A stretch of DNA of 64,000 nucleotides, taken from NCBI GenBank assembly GCA_023053575.1, contig JAKZAP010000009.1:18953869-19017868 (forward strand), given 5' to 3'. Source of the stretch: Branchinecta lynchi. Taxonomy: Eukaryota; Arthropoda; Branchiopoda; Anostraca; Branchinectidae. Each line of letters starts with the position of its first letter. Within the stretch, counting starts at the first letter, position 1. The notes under the pieces were generated by a model. It had not been told where the DNA came from, ran no database searches, and saw only the letters and a list, made by a program, of their open reading frames with translations. A program made the translations under genes and the position numbers. This document shows, piece after piece, positions 44,380-54,094 of this stretch.

Positions 44380-45120
44380 TAAAGTGTTTATAGGTTCCCA
44401 TTCTTTATCGAATTTGGTAATTAATACAACTTTTGTTCAGTCCCAGTCAATTTCACCGTATTCGGTACGTCCCTACATAAATTCGGTGATTTAACGTATT
44501 TATTTGGTCACATTCGTTGGCGAATTCGTTGGTTCACCGGAATTTTCTCAATTCCATATCTGTTCTGTCGCATTCGGTCAGTCCACTTCATTCGGTCATT
44601 AATCAGATTCATTTGGTTCTGATTCGTGACCGGATTCCACAATTCTTCCAACTTTCGTTCAGTCCGAGTCGATTTCAACGCATTCGGTACGTCCCTACGT
44701 AAATTCGGTGATTTAACGTATTTATTTTGTCTCATTCGTTAGCGAATTCGGTTGTTCACCGGACATTTTCTCAAGTCCGTATCTGTTCATTCTGTCAATC
44801 GGCATTCGGTCAGTCCACTTCATAATTCGGTCATTAATCAGATTCATTTGGTTCTGATTTGTGACCGAATTCGACAATTCTTCCAACTTTTGTTCAGTCC
44901 GAGTCGATTTTACCGCATTCGGTACGTCCCTACGTAAATTCGGTGTATTAACGTATTTATTTGGTCTCATTCGTTAGCGAATTCGGTTGTTCACCGGACT
45001 TTTCTCAAGTCCGTATCTGTTCATTCGGTCAATCGACATTTGGTCATTCCATTTCATAATTCGGTGATTAATCAGATTCATTTGGTTCTAATTCCTTACC
45101 CAATTCGGTAATTCACCTGA
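44380..45120 (+). repeat. ~222-234-bp tandem repeat, about three units
   Basis: acgtccctac occurs at 44467, 44689 and 44923, and whole units (attcggtgatttaacgtattt, tcagattcatttggttctga, caattcttccaactttcgtt) repeat in phase. Open frames on both strands here are by-products of the array. Confidence 0.9.
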
Positions 45121-45639
45121 TTTTTGTTTGGTCCGCATCTATTACCAGACTTGCTTACTACATTCGTTTTTTTTAGGTGGTTCTCCCAAGAGTCTTATTC
45201 CGCTCCCGATCTGCTCCTTATTTTTTTCATTAATTTTTCAGTATAACTTATGCTTCTAATGATTGACGTGAAAACTAGCCTATTTTTATTTGCTGTAAAT
45301 TCAGAATAAATGTACTTTACACCATATTTAACCCTGGATGGACCCTTTTTTCGCCAGGCAGCTCTGTGGTTTAATAGGTGGCCTTGGGATCGCAGAAAGG
45401 AACTTTGAACATGAGTGTTTCCAGAAAATTTCGCATGCGGCACATTTAGCAGTCTTCACTATTTAGAGGAAAGTTACGTCATTTAGTTGGCTTTTGAGGC
45501 TTGGAATTCTGAGGTGCTTGAACCACGTTAAAAGATAGAATTTGCCAGAAAAGAGGCGGATTCAAAAAAAATGTTTGACTGCGGCGCTTTAATTTTACCT
45601 GGGTTCAGCCGTTCACGACGTTGTCGCTTGGCAGCAACT

Positions 45640-45712
45640 GCGTTTTTGTCGGCACATTTCCAAGTCCTGTTGGCAAAACTGGACGTCCCCCAAAGGTAAA
45701 AGGCTAGAGACG
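45640..45712 (-). repeat. inverted remnant of an hAT left end
   Basis: ttttgtcggcacattt, ggacgtcccccaaaggtaaa and aggctaga-gacgg match, in reverse complement, the first ~110 bp of the hAT element at 42006. The outermost bases of the terminal repeat are degraded. Confidence 0.7.
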
Positions 45713-45842
45713 GCGTATGTTCTCTTTAGAAATGATTTTGTCCATACTATGTAACTTTTTACATACTATAAATTCGGTCAATATCAGGGACCGATTCGGT
45801 CAATTTTTACTGGGTTCGCCCCCATTCAAGAAAGGCTCGGGA

Positions 45843-45997
45843 CGCCCCTGCCCACAGGGCCTCCTGGTCGTCGCTGTCATCCAGGTTCTGGAGTGCCTCA
45901 AATCTGTTAGAAACGGCCATTGTGAAGATTCACCGTGTTTCAGGGTTCTGTAATTTCTCGCAGTCGTAAGGTAGTTTAGCATTCAGCTGTTTCCGTG
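45843..45997 (-). pseudogene. LINE segment after the endonuclease
   Basis: The minus frame reads QLNAKLPYDCEKLQNPE and then SNRFEALQNLDDSDDQEALW. 'NRFeaLQnLdd' is the usual phrase following the endonuclease domain in this LINE type. It is bounded by the foldback element on one side and the composite insertion on the other. Confidence 0.8.
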
Positions 45998-46389
45998 GGG
46001 ATCGACTAAAAGCATGAAAGGAAAGGCAAGAGAAAAGCAGGAAAGAATACTAAAACCAGGAAGGGCAAACTAAACAGAGGAAAAGCACGGAGCAGCCTGC
46101 CACTTTTCGGATACTAAAAGGAGGAAAACGTGAACTTTTACAAATGTAAGTTGCCGACCCCTCATGAGAAACTAAACAGAGGAAAAGCACGGCACAGCTT
46201 GCAAGTTTTTTCGAATACTAAAAGGAAAAAAAGGTGAACTTTTACAAATGTAAGTTGACGACCCCTCATGGGACACTAAACAGATGAAAGGCTTGCCAGT
46301 TTTTCGAATCCTCGATTCCGGGTAATTCTTTCCTCGTTTTAGTTTGCCCTTCCTGGTTTTAGTGTTCTTTCCTGCTTTTAGTCGATCCC
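45998..46389. mobile_element. foldback (MULE-like) element, short copy, 9-bp TSD
   Basis: 392 bp. Starts GGGATCGACTAAAAGCA and ends CTTTTAGTCGATCCC, with flanks GTTTCCGTG (45989-45997) and GTTTCTGTG (46390-46398). The interior shares the iterated blocks of 19836-20698. It interrupts the LINE between its endonuclease and linker. Confidence 0.92.
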
Positions 46390-46874
46390 GTTTCTGTGTT
46401 GGGGCTTTTAACTTGACTACCAGCTTCGCTATCATTAGGTTGTGATCCGAGAAAACGTCTGCTCCCCTGAACGCACGGATGTCTTGTAGGGATGTACGCC
46501 ACCTTCTGCTGATCAGAAAATGGTCAATTTGATTCCTTGTGCGTCGGTCTGGGGATGTCCGAGAATACTTATGCACATTCTTGTGGGCAAATAAGGTCCC
46601 TCCTATTAACAATTCGTTGGTTAGAGCAAAGTCGATAAGCATTTCGCCCTTGTCGTTGCGCTCTCCTAGGCCATGGGGGCCTAAGACCTGGGGACAGTAA
46701 GTAGAGTCGCTTCCCACTTTCGCATTTAGGTCTCCTGCGATGCAAAGTATATCAAGACGTAGGCATCCTTTACGACCGCACTGAGTTCTTCATAGAATTG
46801 GCTTTTCGTCTCATCTGATGCATCGTTTGTTGGGGCATCGCAAGCAACTATGGTCATTTTGACGTGATGTCCGC
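46390..46874 (-). pseudogene. LINE endonuclease, middle and C-terminal part
   Basis: The minus frame (46717 downward) reads GLGERNDKGEMLIDFALTNE, then TSPDRRTRNQIDHFLISRRW and DVFSDHNLMIAKLVVKLK. These are the 'G..N.NG..L..F', 'RNQIDH' and 'SDHxLm' signatures of the EEP endonuclease that nicks target DNA. Upstream of 46726 the frame shifts, with CIAGDLNAKV-like codons spanning 46740-46700. Confidence 0.9.
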
Positions 46875-47205
46875 CAGAGGCGTTACTAGCAAAAATGTTT
46901 GGGGGGGACGAGGCATTTACCGACTTGCTGGTAATTTTTACCGACTTTTTCTGCCGACAAAATGACTGGTTTTCAACAACAAAAATTACATTTTTGAAAA
47001 CATTCGACTGATGTTCAGAAAAATCCACTGATTTTCAGAAAGAACGACTATTTTGACGAAAAATCGACCAATTTTCAGAAAAACCGACTGTTTCAATCAA
47101 CTGTTTTGACGAGAAGTCGCGGCGCTTCGCGCCGACTCGGTTATTTTTTACCGACTGGCCAACAGCATTGGGGGGCGTCCACCCTCCCCCCCCCCCAGTC
47201 GTGAT
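46875..47205 (+). mobile_element. hAT-type MITE inside the LINE endonuclease
   Basis: CAGAGGCGTTACTAGC start and interior blocks as in 26566-26919. The right end stops at CAGTCGTGA, about seven bases short of the usual terminal repeat. The flanks atgtccgc (46867-46874) and atgtccg (47206-47212) are the target duplication. Taking it out restores the endonuclease reading. Confidence 0.9.
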
Positions 47206-47713
47206 ATGTCCGTTTATTCTTGCGGTTGCTATTCTAGGGCTAACAGGCTTCCATGATACCAGTTATCTGGCTGCTGTTTTCGAAAGAACTATGGCCACTC
47301 CTTGCTCACGTTTTTTCTCAGAGCAGCTGAAGATGGTAGAGCCTCCTGGCAGAGTTTCTTTCCCACAGCCAAGCCACCTCACCTCGGACAGGGTTAGTGC
47401 ATCTAGCCTGTACTTGGCCGTTTCTTTTTCGACCTGTTCTGCTTTTGACAGTTGGGCCATTGTGCGCACATTCCAGAACCCTATCCTCAGTGGCGTTTTC
47501 GCGTCCAAAAATCGTGTCTGGGAAGGGAATGTAGGGGTCTTTATCGAGATCAGTCCGTTTTTTTTTCTTTTTGGATGTTTCAGTTGCGTTCTTTTTTCTC
47601 CAGGGGGTATCACCTCTGGGTCCCAGGTGTGGGGTGCAAACCCAAAGCCTAACCCTCCTCGCTTTATCCAGGCTTGGGACTGGCTGTCCTCCGGCAGGCG
47701 CCGGAGTTACAGG
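47206..47713 (-). pseudogene. LINE 5' region and endonuclease N-terminus
   Basis: The minus frame 47613-47263 reads TPLRIGFWNVRTMAQLSKAE, then YRLDALTLSEVRWLGCGKET and EKKREQGVAIVLSKTA. 'iGfWNVRTm', 'LSEvRW' and 'G.g..' are the first signatures of the EEP endonuclease. Upstream codons (LGFAPHTWDPEVIPPGEKR) reach the presumed 5' end near 47713. The endonuclease would nick chromosomal DNA to prime reverse transcription. Confidence 0.9.
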
Positions 47714-47727
47714 TTTTGATCTCGTGC

Positions 47728-48413
47728 ATTCACTACATTATTGAAAGCTCAGTATAATTTTTCCTTTTATTTTTCTATACCGCACTATTTTCCTCTTCTT
47801 AAAGCACAATGGACACTAACTATGCTTTAATTTTTATAAAATACTTCACACATACACATTTCTGACTTCCACCAGATAGCGCTTCAAAAACAAGCCGTTT
47901 TCTTGTTATTACTTGTCATTGACTCTTCGGCGTATTGGCTAAGACGATTTCAGAGCATGGTAATGCAAGGCGCGGAAATTCAAAAACTCTCGGCCATGTA
48001 CGAAAATCAATCGTTTTGTAGAGCTGAGTGATGAGAGTACTATGGCTGCTAAAATAAACCGTCTGTGTAGCTGGAAGATTGCTCCAGTGTTATCTGATTC
48101 CTAAGAAAAGTTTTGCTTTCTGGATGTAAAGTTACAACACTGTAAAAAATGTACAAATATAACCGACCTACTTGCAGCTGATTCCAGAGCTGACAAGGAA
48201 TTCTCAGTTAACACTGTTAATATGAATATTTGTTGACAATACAAATAATTTGGAGTACATACAAATAGATAAGAACAAAGAAAGTTCGCTTATATTTGTC
48301 GAAGCTAGTAAATCGGAGTCTGGCAGTAAGCAAAAAACGGCGTAACGATATATATGCGAAAATAAGTTGTCGAGGAATCTGCTGATTTCCGATGTAACAT
48401 TGTATTCTAGGGG
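47728..48413. other. no recognisable gene
   Basis: Unassigned sequence to the right of the LINE. I see no supported feature. Confidence 0.4.
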
Positions 48414-48690
48414 GTGGTAATGGGGTATCATGATTGTTTGATCTTCCTCTTGAACTTTAAGTGTGCAAATAAAATTTCATCATCATCATCATCAAACGAG
48501 GAATTTGATCAAAGTAAAGACTTTATAAAAGTAAAAGAGCCGATTGTCTGGATAAAAAAGTCCAATAAATCTTCAATATTTACAATGTGCTATTATTGTA
48601 TGTGGTGCTTGTAAGAACGGGTTTATGGCCCACCCTTGCCTGATTAAACACTATTCTATTTTATTATATTCTATTATAAATTGCCGTTTG
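48414..48690 (+). mobile_element. two LINE-like 3' ends with simple tails
   Basis: One runs through gcaaataaaatttca into (TCA)n at 48477-48495. The second runs through ggcccacccttgcctgatta into (TTCTA/TTTTA)n at 48650-48675. Both are 3' end fragments, no coding part. Assignment to LINEs is from the tail structure alone. Confidence 0.45.
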
Positions 48691-49254
48691 CAAGAACATT
48701 ACGATCTCGTTTTAATCTCCTTGACGTGGTTCCTTAGATAGCCGATAAATATTCCTTGAACGAATTGGAAACTACGACAGGTTGTTTCTATGGCACTTCG
48801 TAATGTCTATCCGTCGGTTGGCCTGCCTATCTTTAGCACTTCCACTTAATTTAGGACGATAAAACTTGGCATGAACAGACATTAAGAATATACCAAAGGA
48901 TGAAGTTACCTTACATCCTGTATTTAAATGTAACTGATATATTTCATTGTCAATTACTCAATGATTATGCATTGTGCTTAATGAAGAAAACGAAGAATTC
49001 CGGGATCGCCCAGCCACATCCAGGTGGTGAGCAAAGGGGTTAGCCACTTGCGGGTAGCAACCTGAAGAAAGTGAATTTATGTGCGTTATTTTAACTGTTT
49101 GTAGCATTTTTAGAAGGAACAGGTAGTTAATATTACGGTATATAGACATTTTTTTATTTTTTTTGCAGAAACGCTGTATTTCGAAGCATTTTAGCGGCAA
49201 AATCCACCACAAAGTCAGAATCTTCATTACAGATAACAAGGATATACCGTTTCA
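48691..49254. other. no recognisable gene
   Basis: Includes a tatggcacttcg- fragment at 48791 followed by a gtctatccgtcggttggcctg stretch, which looks like a worn family B piece. Nothing else seen. Confidence 0.4.
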
Positions 49255-49715
49255 AAAGATAACACTTGGGATGTTAGCTGTTATGTTTCTCAAACGTTAC
49301 GTATTAAAAAGTTGAGCATACAAAATATTGCCAGGAAGAGCCAAAAAACACCGAAAAGGCATCTACTGACTTTGAACAAAAAAGTCAGCAGTTTTCTCCG
49401 GTGGTGTTTCGGCTCTTCTGCACGCATAACGTTTTAGTGTGTATAACGCTTGAAAAACCTAACAGCTAACACTCTAAGTGCTATGTTCCGAAATGGCGCA
49501 CGTTAGCTGTTATGTTTCTCAAACGCTACGTATTAAAAAGTTGTGCATAACAAATATTGCCAGGAAGAGGCGAAACAAACACCGAAAAAGCATCTGCTGA
49601 CTTTGAACAAAAAAGTCAGCAGATGTTTTCTCCGGCGGTGTTTCATCTCTTTCGCACGCAAAATGTTTAGTGTGTAACGCTTGCAAAAACATAACACCTA
49701 ACACTCTGTTATGTT
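49255..49715. mobile_element. two tandem family F hairpin MITEs
   Basis: Copy 1 spans about 49255-49480 and copy 2 about 49500-49715. Each is a long imperfect palindrome: gttagctgttatgtttctc...cattattgccaggaagag...hairpin...gtgtttcggctcttc-type...aaaacataacacctaacac. The central stem in copy 2 is perfect (49591-49604 with 49612-49625). A half-copy is at 18255-18420. The left breakpoint of the second palindrome lies inside copy 2. Confidence 0.8.
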
Positions 49716-50582
49716 ATATTTAGTGTTATGTTATGTTTTGAAACGTTATGTTATGTTTAGTGTTATCTTATGATTAGAAGCGGCGCATACTTGTGTTATA
49801 GGTTACGAAAGTTTATTTGCAATTTGAGTCGGAAAAAAAAAAAATCACTTTCCTATTCTGTTTACAATTCATTCGTGGATCTGGAACGAAAATGTCTAGC
49901 ACGAAAATTCTACGAAACTCAGAGCCGGCCTTTAATAATATTTACGGGACATCGGCCGAGATATCCAGATAGCCTTAAAGATATCCTACCATCTAACCCC
50001 CTATCCTAAAAGTGCCGATCTAATGGGTGAGGACACCCAAGTTTTCGTAAATTCGTTGGTTTTCCCCCACAAGATAGAGCACGAAAATCTAGGAAATTAG
50101 TTTCCGGTAAATATTATGCGTTTCTTTTTTCGTTTCATAATATTTACCGAGTCGAGCCGAGATATCGCAATTATCTAGAAACTGTCCGAAATGAAAGTAG
50201 AAGTGTTCGGAGAAATTTGGGACAGAGGATGGTTGAATGTAAACACGAATAGTGTGTTTTTTTTATTATTATTTTTTTTGCGAGAGTTTTTTTTTTGCAC
50301 AGACAAATGTTTTCGGGATCCCAAACCGTAAATTGAGGGATACCTATGACACTGCAAAAGTTGTCCGTCTGTCCGTCCGCCCGTTTGTCCGTCTGTTAGA
50401 ATGATAACTCTCGATGGGGTTGAGATATTTTGTTAAAACTTGGCACGAGAACTCTCTGAGTCAAAGTGTCAAGTTCTAAGATGGGCTCTGTAGCTCTATA
50501 TTGAAGGGTGGGGGAGGGTTTTCAAATAAAGGGACGACAAAAAAAAACACCGGACTGACCAACGGAAAAGTGATCGGTATAT

Positions 50583-50607
50583 GGCACTTGGGCGGAAGGC
50601 AAGTGCC
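50583..50607 (+). repeat. family B terminal hairpin
   Basis: GGCACTTG (50583-50590) / CAAGTGCC (50600-50607), preceded by ccggactgaccaacgg and tgatcggtat as at 30830-30860. It is a bare family B end lodged in the palindrome spacer. Confidence 0.85.
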
Positions 50608-50676
50608 ATACAAATCAGCACTGTCCCTACATCAACGCTATAATCAGCGTTATCAAGCAACATGTTCTTCTGCCCA

Positions 50677-50783
50677 TTTCCGACTTGGGCCATTTTGGCC
50701 GAACTGCAACAACCGAAGCTCAGTTATCGATTTCATCTTCTTGTTGGTTGTTGCAGTTCGGCCAAAATGGCCCAAGTCGGAAA
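50677..50783. repeat. nested 38-bp perfect inverted repeat in palindrome spacer
   Basis: 50677-50714 (starts tttccgacttgggccatttt) pairs exactly with 50746-50783 around a 31-base loop. It sits between the family B terminus and the family A unit, almost at the centre of the larger palindrome. Confidence 0.93.
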
Positions 50784-51865
50784 AACCTCTAGACTTAACC
50801 TCTAATCATCTTAAGATTAAACTTTTATTTTTCACAGATTTTTCGGCTTTAGCCGGATTCCGAGCGAACTACTTGTCCGGCAAGAAAATGATTTTCATCT
50901 TCGGATTCAGCATGTCTCCTTACCCCTGAATCGACTATCTCATTAGCTTTTAATTTTTTTTTTTGTCGTCCCTTTATTTGAAAACCTCCCCCACCCTTCA
51001 ATATAGAGCTACAGCGCCCATCTTAGAACTTGACCTGTACTTTGACTCAGAGAGTTCTCGTGCCAAGTTTTAACAAAATATCTCAACCCCATCGAGAGTT
51101 ATCGTTCTAACAGACGGACAAACGGGCGGACGGACAGACGGACAACTTTTGCAGTGCCATAGGTATCCCTCAATTTACGGTTTGGGATCCCGAAAATATT
51201 TGTCTGTGCAAAAAAAAAAAATCTCGCAAAAAAAAAATATTAAAAAAACACACTATTCGTGTTTACATTCAACCATCCTCTGTCCCAAATTTCTCCGAAC
51301 ACTTCTACTTTCATTTCGGACAGTTTCTAGATAATTGCGATATGTCGGCTCGACTCGGTAAATATTATGAAACGGAAAAAGAAACGCATAATATTTACCG
51401 GAAACGAATTTCCTAGATTTTCGTGCTCTATCTTGTGGGGGAAAACCAACGAATTTACGAAAACTTGGGTGTCCTCACCCATTAGATCGGCACTTTTAGG
51501 ATAGGGGGTTAGATGGTAGGATATCTTTAAGGCTATCTGGATATCTCGGCCGATGTCCCATAAATATTATTAAAGGCCGGCTCTGAGTTTCGTAGAATTT
51601 TCGTGCTAGACATCTTCGTTCCAGATCCACGAATGAATTGTAAACAGAATAGGAAAGAGATTTGTTTTTCCTTTTCCGACTCAAATTGCAACTAAACTTT
51701 CGTAACCTATAACACAAGTATGCGCCGTTTCAAATCATAAGATAACACTAAACATAACATAACGTTTCAAAAAATAACATAACACTAAATATAATATAAC
51801 AGACTGTTAGGTGTTATGTTTTTGCAAGCGTTACACACTAAACATTTTGCGTGCGAAAGAGACGA

Positions 51866-52234
51866 AAATGCCTGCCCAGTTTGGGGACCCTTGTACAAAG
51901 GAGCGTACAACATAACGAAGACGCTGAATCATTGCAAATCAGAGCGTGCCGCATTATGCTAGGAGTGAAATACAATGGTTACGAAGCTTCCCTCCTCCTA
52001 TTAAGACTTGAGCCACTCCATGTCCGCCGGGAAAACTTAATTTTACGTTTTCGCCGATCGATCCTTGCCAGTAAAAAACATAGATATATTCTGCCCGATG
52101 TAGCACAGGCGAAAGGACGGACGCGGCAGCAAAATCTCCTGGTGCCAGTTAAGTGTCGCACTAACCGGTATTCGAGTTCCTTGGTACCATATTTCACTGA
52201 GAAAATTAACACAAAACAAGTGAATTCCAAGTGA
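51866..52234 (+). pseudogene. LINE C-terminal fragment abutting the palindrome
   Basis: It starts right after the palindrome arm. In one frame the codons ACPVWGPLYKGAYN, and in the next frame ESLQIRACRIMLGVKYNGYE, LRLEPLHVRRENLILRFRR and LVPVKCRTNRYSSSLVPYF. These are the 'eYaCPVW', 'iQkRAcriI', 'L.pL..RRe.l.l.F' and 'R..Ry..S.iPy' phrases that end the reverse-transcriptase ORF in Jockey/RTE-like LINEs. One frameshift near 51910 and loss of everything upstream make it a relic. Stop at 52232-52234. Confidence 0.82.
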
Positions 52235-52470
52235 TTTATTTTCTTGTATGTAAAAATTGTGTTTATTCAAGGTTTTAACACATTAAATGTAATGGTCGAT
52301 GCATTTAGTACCATATCTGCGCTACGAGTTAGATCAATAGAAATATCTATCTATAATATTTGAAATATATTGAAAACTCATTTTCATCAGGTCTTCAAGC
52401 CTATTTAAGTGAAGAAATGATATGCAGCTCGACTGTCGCATCTCAGTCCTTTTCTGTCAAACTTTAAAAT

Positions 52471-52689
52471 TTACTTAAAGCACTTCCAACCCTGGTCACA
52501 GCTAATACGTAAGCTAGGCTTACGTATTAGCTCCTGGGCACTGGGCACACCTGTGAACTTCACCATTTCGTTGACACAAAGGGTATTTACACCAAGTTGG
52601 ACCAAATATCCGCAAATTACTCTCAGTTCGAGAGGTAAAGTTTGTGCGAGGACTAGGATCATGATTACGACAACTATGTTGTTTTTCAT
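52471..52689 (-). CDS. small secreted-peptide-like ORF (signal peptide, four Cys)
   Basis: The 72-codon minus frame opens at an AAACAAATG context. It starts with Met-Lys-Asn-Asn, then a hydrophobic core IVVVIMILVLAQTLPL of signal-peptide form, followed by a short body with four cysteines (ICGY, LCVN, SCDQGWKC) and a stop at 52471-52473. No family is recognised. Part of the body (ELIRKPSLRIS) is encoded by a perfect DNA palindrome (52500-52532), so the 3' portion may not be original coding sequence; a splice donor is possible at cacag|gtgtgc near 52550. Upstream lies a tandem array whose units carry decayed copies of the same signal-peptide start. Confidence 0.4.
   Translation of the reverse strand: MKNNIVVVIMILVLAQTLPLELRVICGYLVQLGVNTLCVNEMVKFTGVPSAQELIRKPSLRISCDQGWKCFK
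52500..52532. repeat. 33-bp hairpin, 14-bp perfect stem
   Basis: AGCTAATACGTAAG (52500-52513) pairs with CTTACGTATTAGCT (52519-52532) around CTAGG. It lies inside the small secreted-peptide frame and is translated as part of it. Confidence 0.92.
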
Positions 52690-54045
52690 TTGTTTAAAAC
52701 CAGCGTAGCTTCCTTACGCTTACTCTCTACTAACATTGCACTCGTAAGGCTATTTACTCCATTCACTGACGTCAAACAAAAACTTGTCTATCTAATGAAC
52801 GTATTCTGCAGTGTCACCTGTTAACCAGATGAAAGAGCACGTCGTAGTTATGATAGTAATTTATTTTATTTCAGTGGTATCTCCATCCATTATCATTCGC
52901 GAAATTCCTCACTTCATAAGTATATCGTATATCCTCTCTTATAGCAATACACTGAGTATCACACTTGCCATGTTAGAGTAATATCTCTAGTTGTTAGAGA
53001 GGTAAAGTTTTTGCGAGGTGCATCATGATTACGACAACTATGTTGTGTTGTATTGTTTAAAACCAGCAGTAGCTTCCTTTACAGTTACTCTCTACTAACG
53101 TTGCACTCGTACTGGCTATTTCCTCCATTCACTGACGTCAAACTAAAACGTGTCTATCTAATGAACGTATTCTGCAGTGTCACCTGTTAACTAGATGAAA
53201 GAACACGTCGTAGTTATGATAGTAATTTATTTTATTTCAGTAGTATCTCCATCCATTATCATTCGCGAAATTCCTCACTTCATAAGTATATCGTATATCC
53301 TCTCTTATAGCAATACACTGAGTATCACACTTGCCATGTTAGAGTAATATCTCTAGTTGTTAGAGAGGTAAAGTTTTTGCGAGGTGCATCATGATTACGA
53401 CAACTATGTTGTGTTGTATTGTTTAAAACCAGCAGTAGCTTCCTTTACAGTTACTCTCTACTAACGTTGCACTCGTACTGGCTATTTCCTCCATTCACTG
53501 ACGTCAAACTAAAACGTGTCTATCTAATGAACGTATTCTGCAGTGTCACCTGTTAACTAGATGAAAGAACACGTCGTAGTTATGATAGTAATTTATTTTA
53601 TTTCAGTAGTATCTCCATCCATTATCATTCCCGAAACTCCTCACTTCATAAGTATATCGTATATCCTCTCTTAGCAATACACTGAGTATCACACTTGCCA
53701 TGTTAGAGTAATATCTCTAGTTGTTCGACAGGTAAAGTTTTTGCGAGGTGGATCATGATTACGACAACTGTTGTGTTGTATTGTTTAAAACCAGCAGTAG
53801 CTTCCTTTACAGTTACTCTCTACTAACGTTGCACTCGTACTGGCTATTTCCTCCATTCACTGACATCAAACTAAAACGTGTATATCTAATGAAAGTATTC
53901 TGCCGTGTCACCTGTTAACCAGATGAAAGAACACGTCGTAGTTATGACAGTAATTCATTTTATCTCAGTATTATTTCAGTTCCGCAGATTCATAAGTATA
54001 CCCTATATCCTCTATTAGCAATACACTGCGTATCACGCTTGCCAA
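52627..54045 (-). repeat. 366-bp tandem array, about four units
   Basis: ggtaaagtttttgcgagg recurs at 53001, 53367 and 53731, and a diverged form at 52634, so periods are 367, 366 and 364 bp. Units two and three are nearly identical; unit one, which holds the start of the signal-peptide ORF, and unit four are diverged. In minus orientation each unit carries a tgacgtca-type element, a possible leader and the signal-peptide codons. In units two to four the ATG is changed to ATA and the frame stops after KTLPL. Confidence 0.93.
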
Positions 54046-54094
54046 GTTTCTTCTCTTTACGTCACGTATCATGCGCCCGATTACTGTTTCCTAT

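Larger units (their letters stand above)
44333..45842. mobile_element. composite 1.5 kb insertion in the LINE
   Basis: It separates LINE codons ending ...EALWAGA (near 45843) from those beginning REVIKETYK (near 44332). It holds a tandem array of AATTCGGT-rich units, scattered attcggtc motifs to its right end, and an inverted remnant of an hAT left end (45640-45712). Terminal repeats and a TSD are not clear, so the limits are set by the loss of LINE sequence. Confidence 0.65.
40315..47727 (-). mobile_element. LINE retrotransposon carrying four nested insertions
   Basis: A single non-LTR retrotransposon lies on the minus strand from about 47713 (5') to 40331 (3'). The flanks tttttagatctcgtgc (40315-40330) and ttttgatctcgtgc (47714-47727) read as its target-site duplication. 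Reading 5' to 3' it encodes an apurinic-like (EEP) endonuclease, a linker and a reverse transcriptase, and ends in a short C-terminal tail. It is broken by an hAT MITE, a foldback element, a composite 1.5 kb insert and a 2.0 kb hAT element. After removing these, about 3.1-3.2 kb remain, a plausible full length for a one-ORF LINE. Internal stops and frameshifts make it inactive. Clade not assigned. Confidence 0.88.
49646..51862. repeat. 2.2 kb palindrome (arms about 0.9 kb, spacer 0.4 kb)
   Basis: The left arm 49646-50547 is mirrored by 50954-51862. Paired coordinates sum to 101508 at the outside and about 101503 inside, so net length change is only a few bases. From outside in, each arm holds a half family F MITE, ataacac repeats, a unique block with gtgccgatctaatgggtgag, and a family A head. 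The spacer differs on the two sides: the left has a family B terminus with hairpin, the right a family A unit. In between is a nested 38-bp perfect inverted repeat. Arms are highly similar but not identical. Confidence 0.93.

Noticed and set aside
44508..44970. Two similar 75-82-codon frames that look like a tandem gene family
   Set aside because: They are the same reading of a 222-234-bp DNA tandem repeat, open on both strands, so coding is not implied.
45843..45852. Right end of another hAT element (GACGCCCCTG) in the LINE
   Set aside because: CGCCCCTGCCCAC belongs to the LINE codons (Trp-Ala-Gly-Ala); no matching left end or 8-bp duplication exists.
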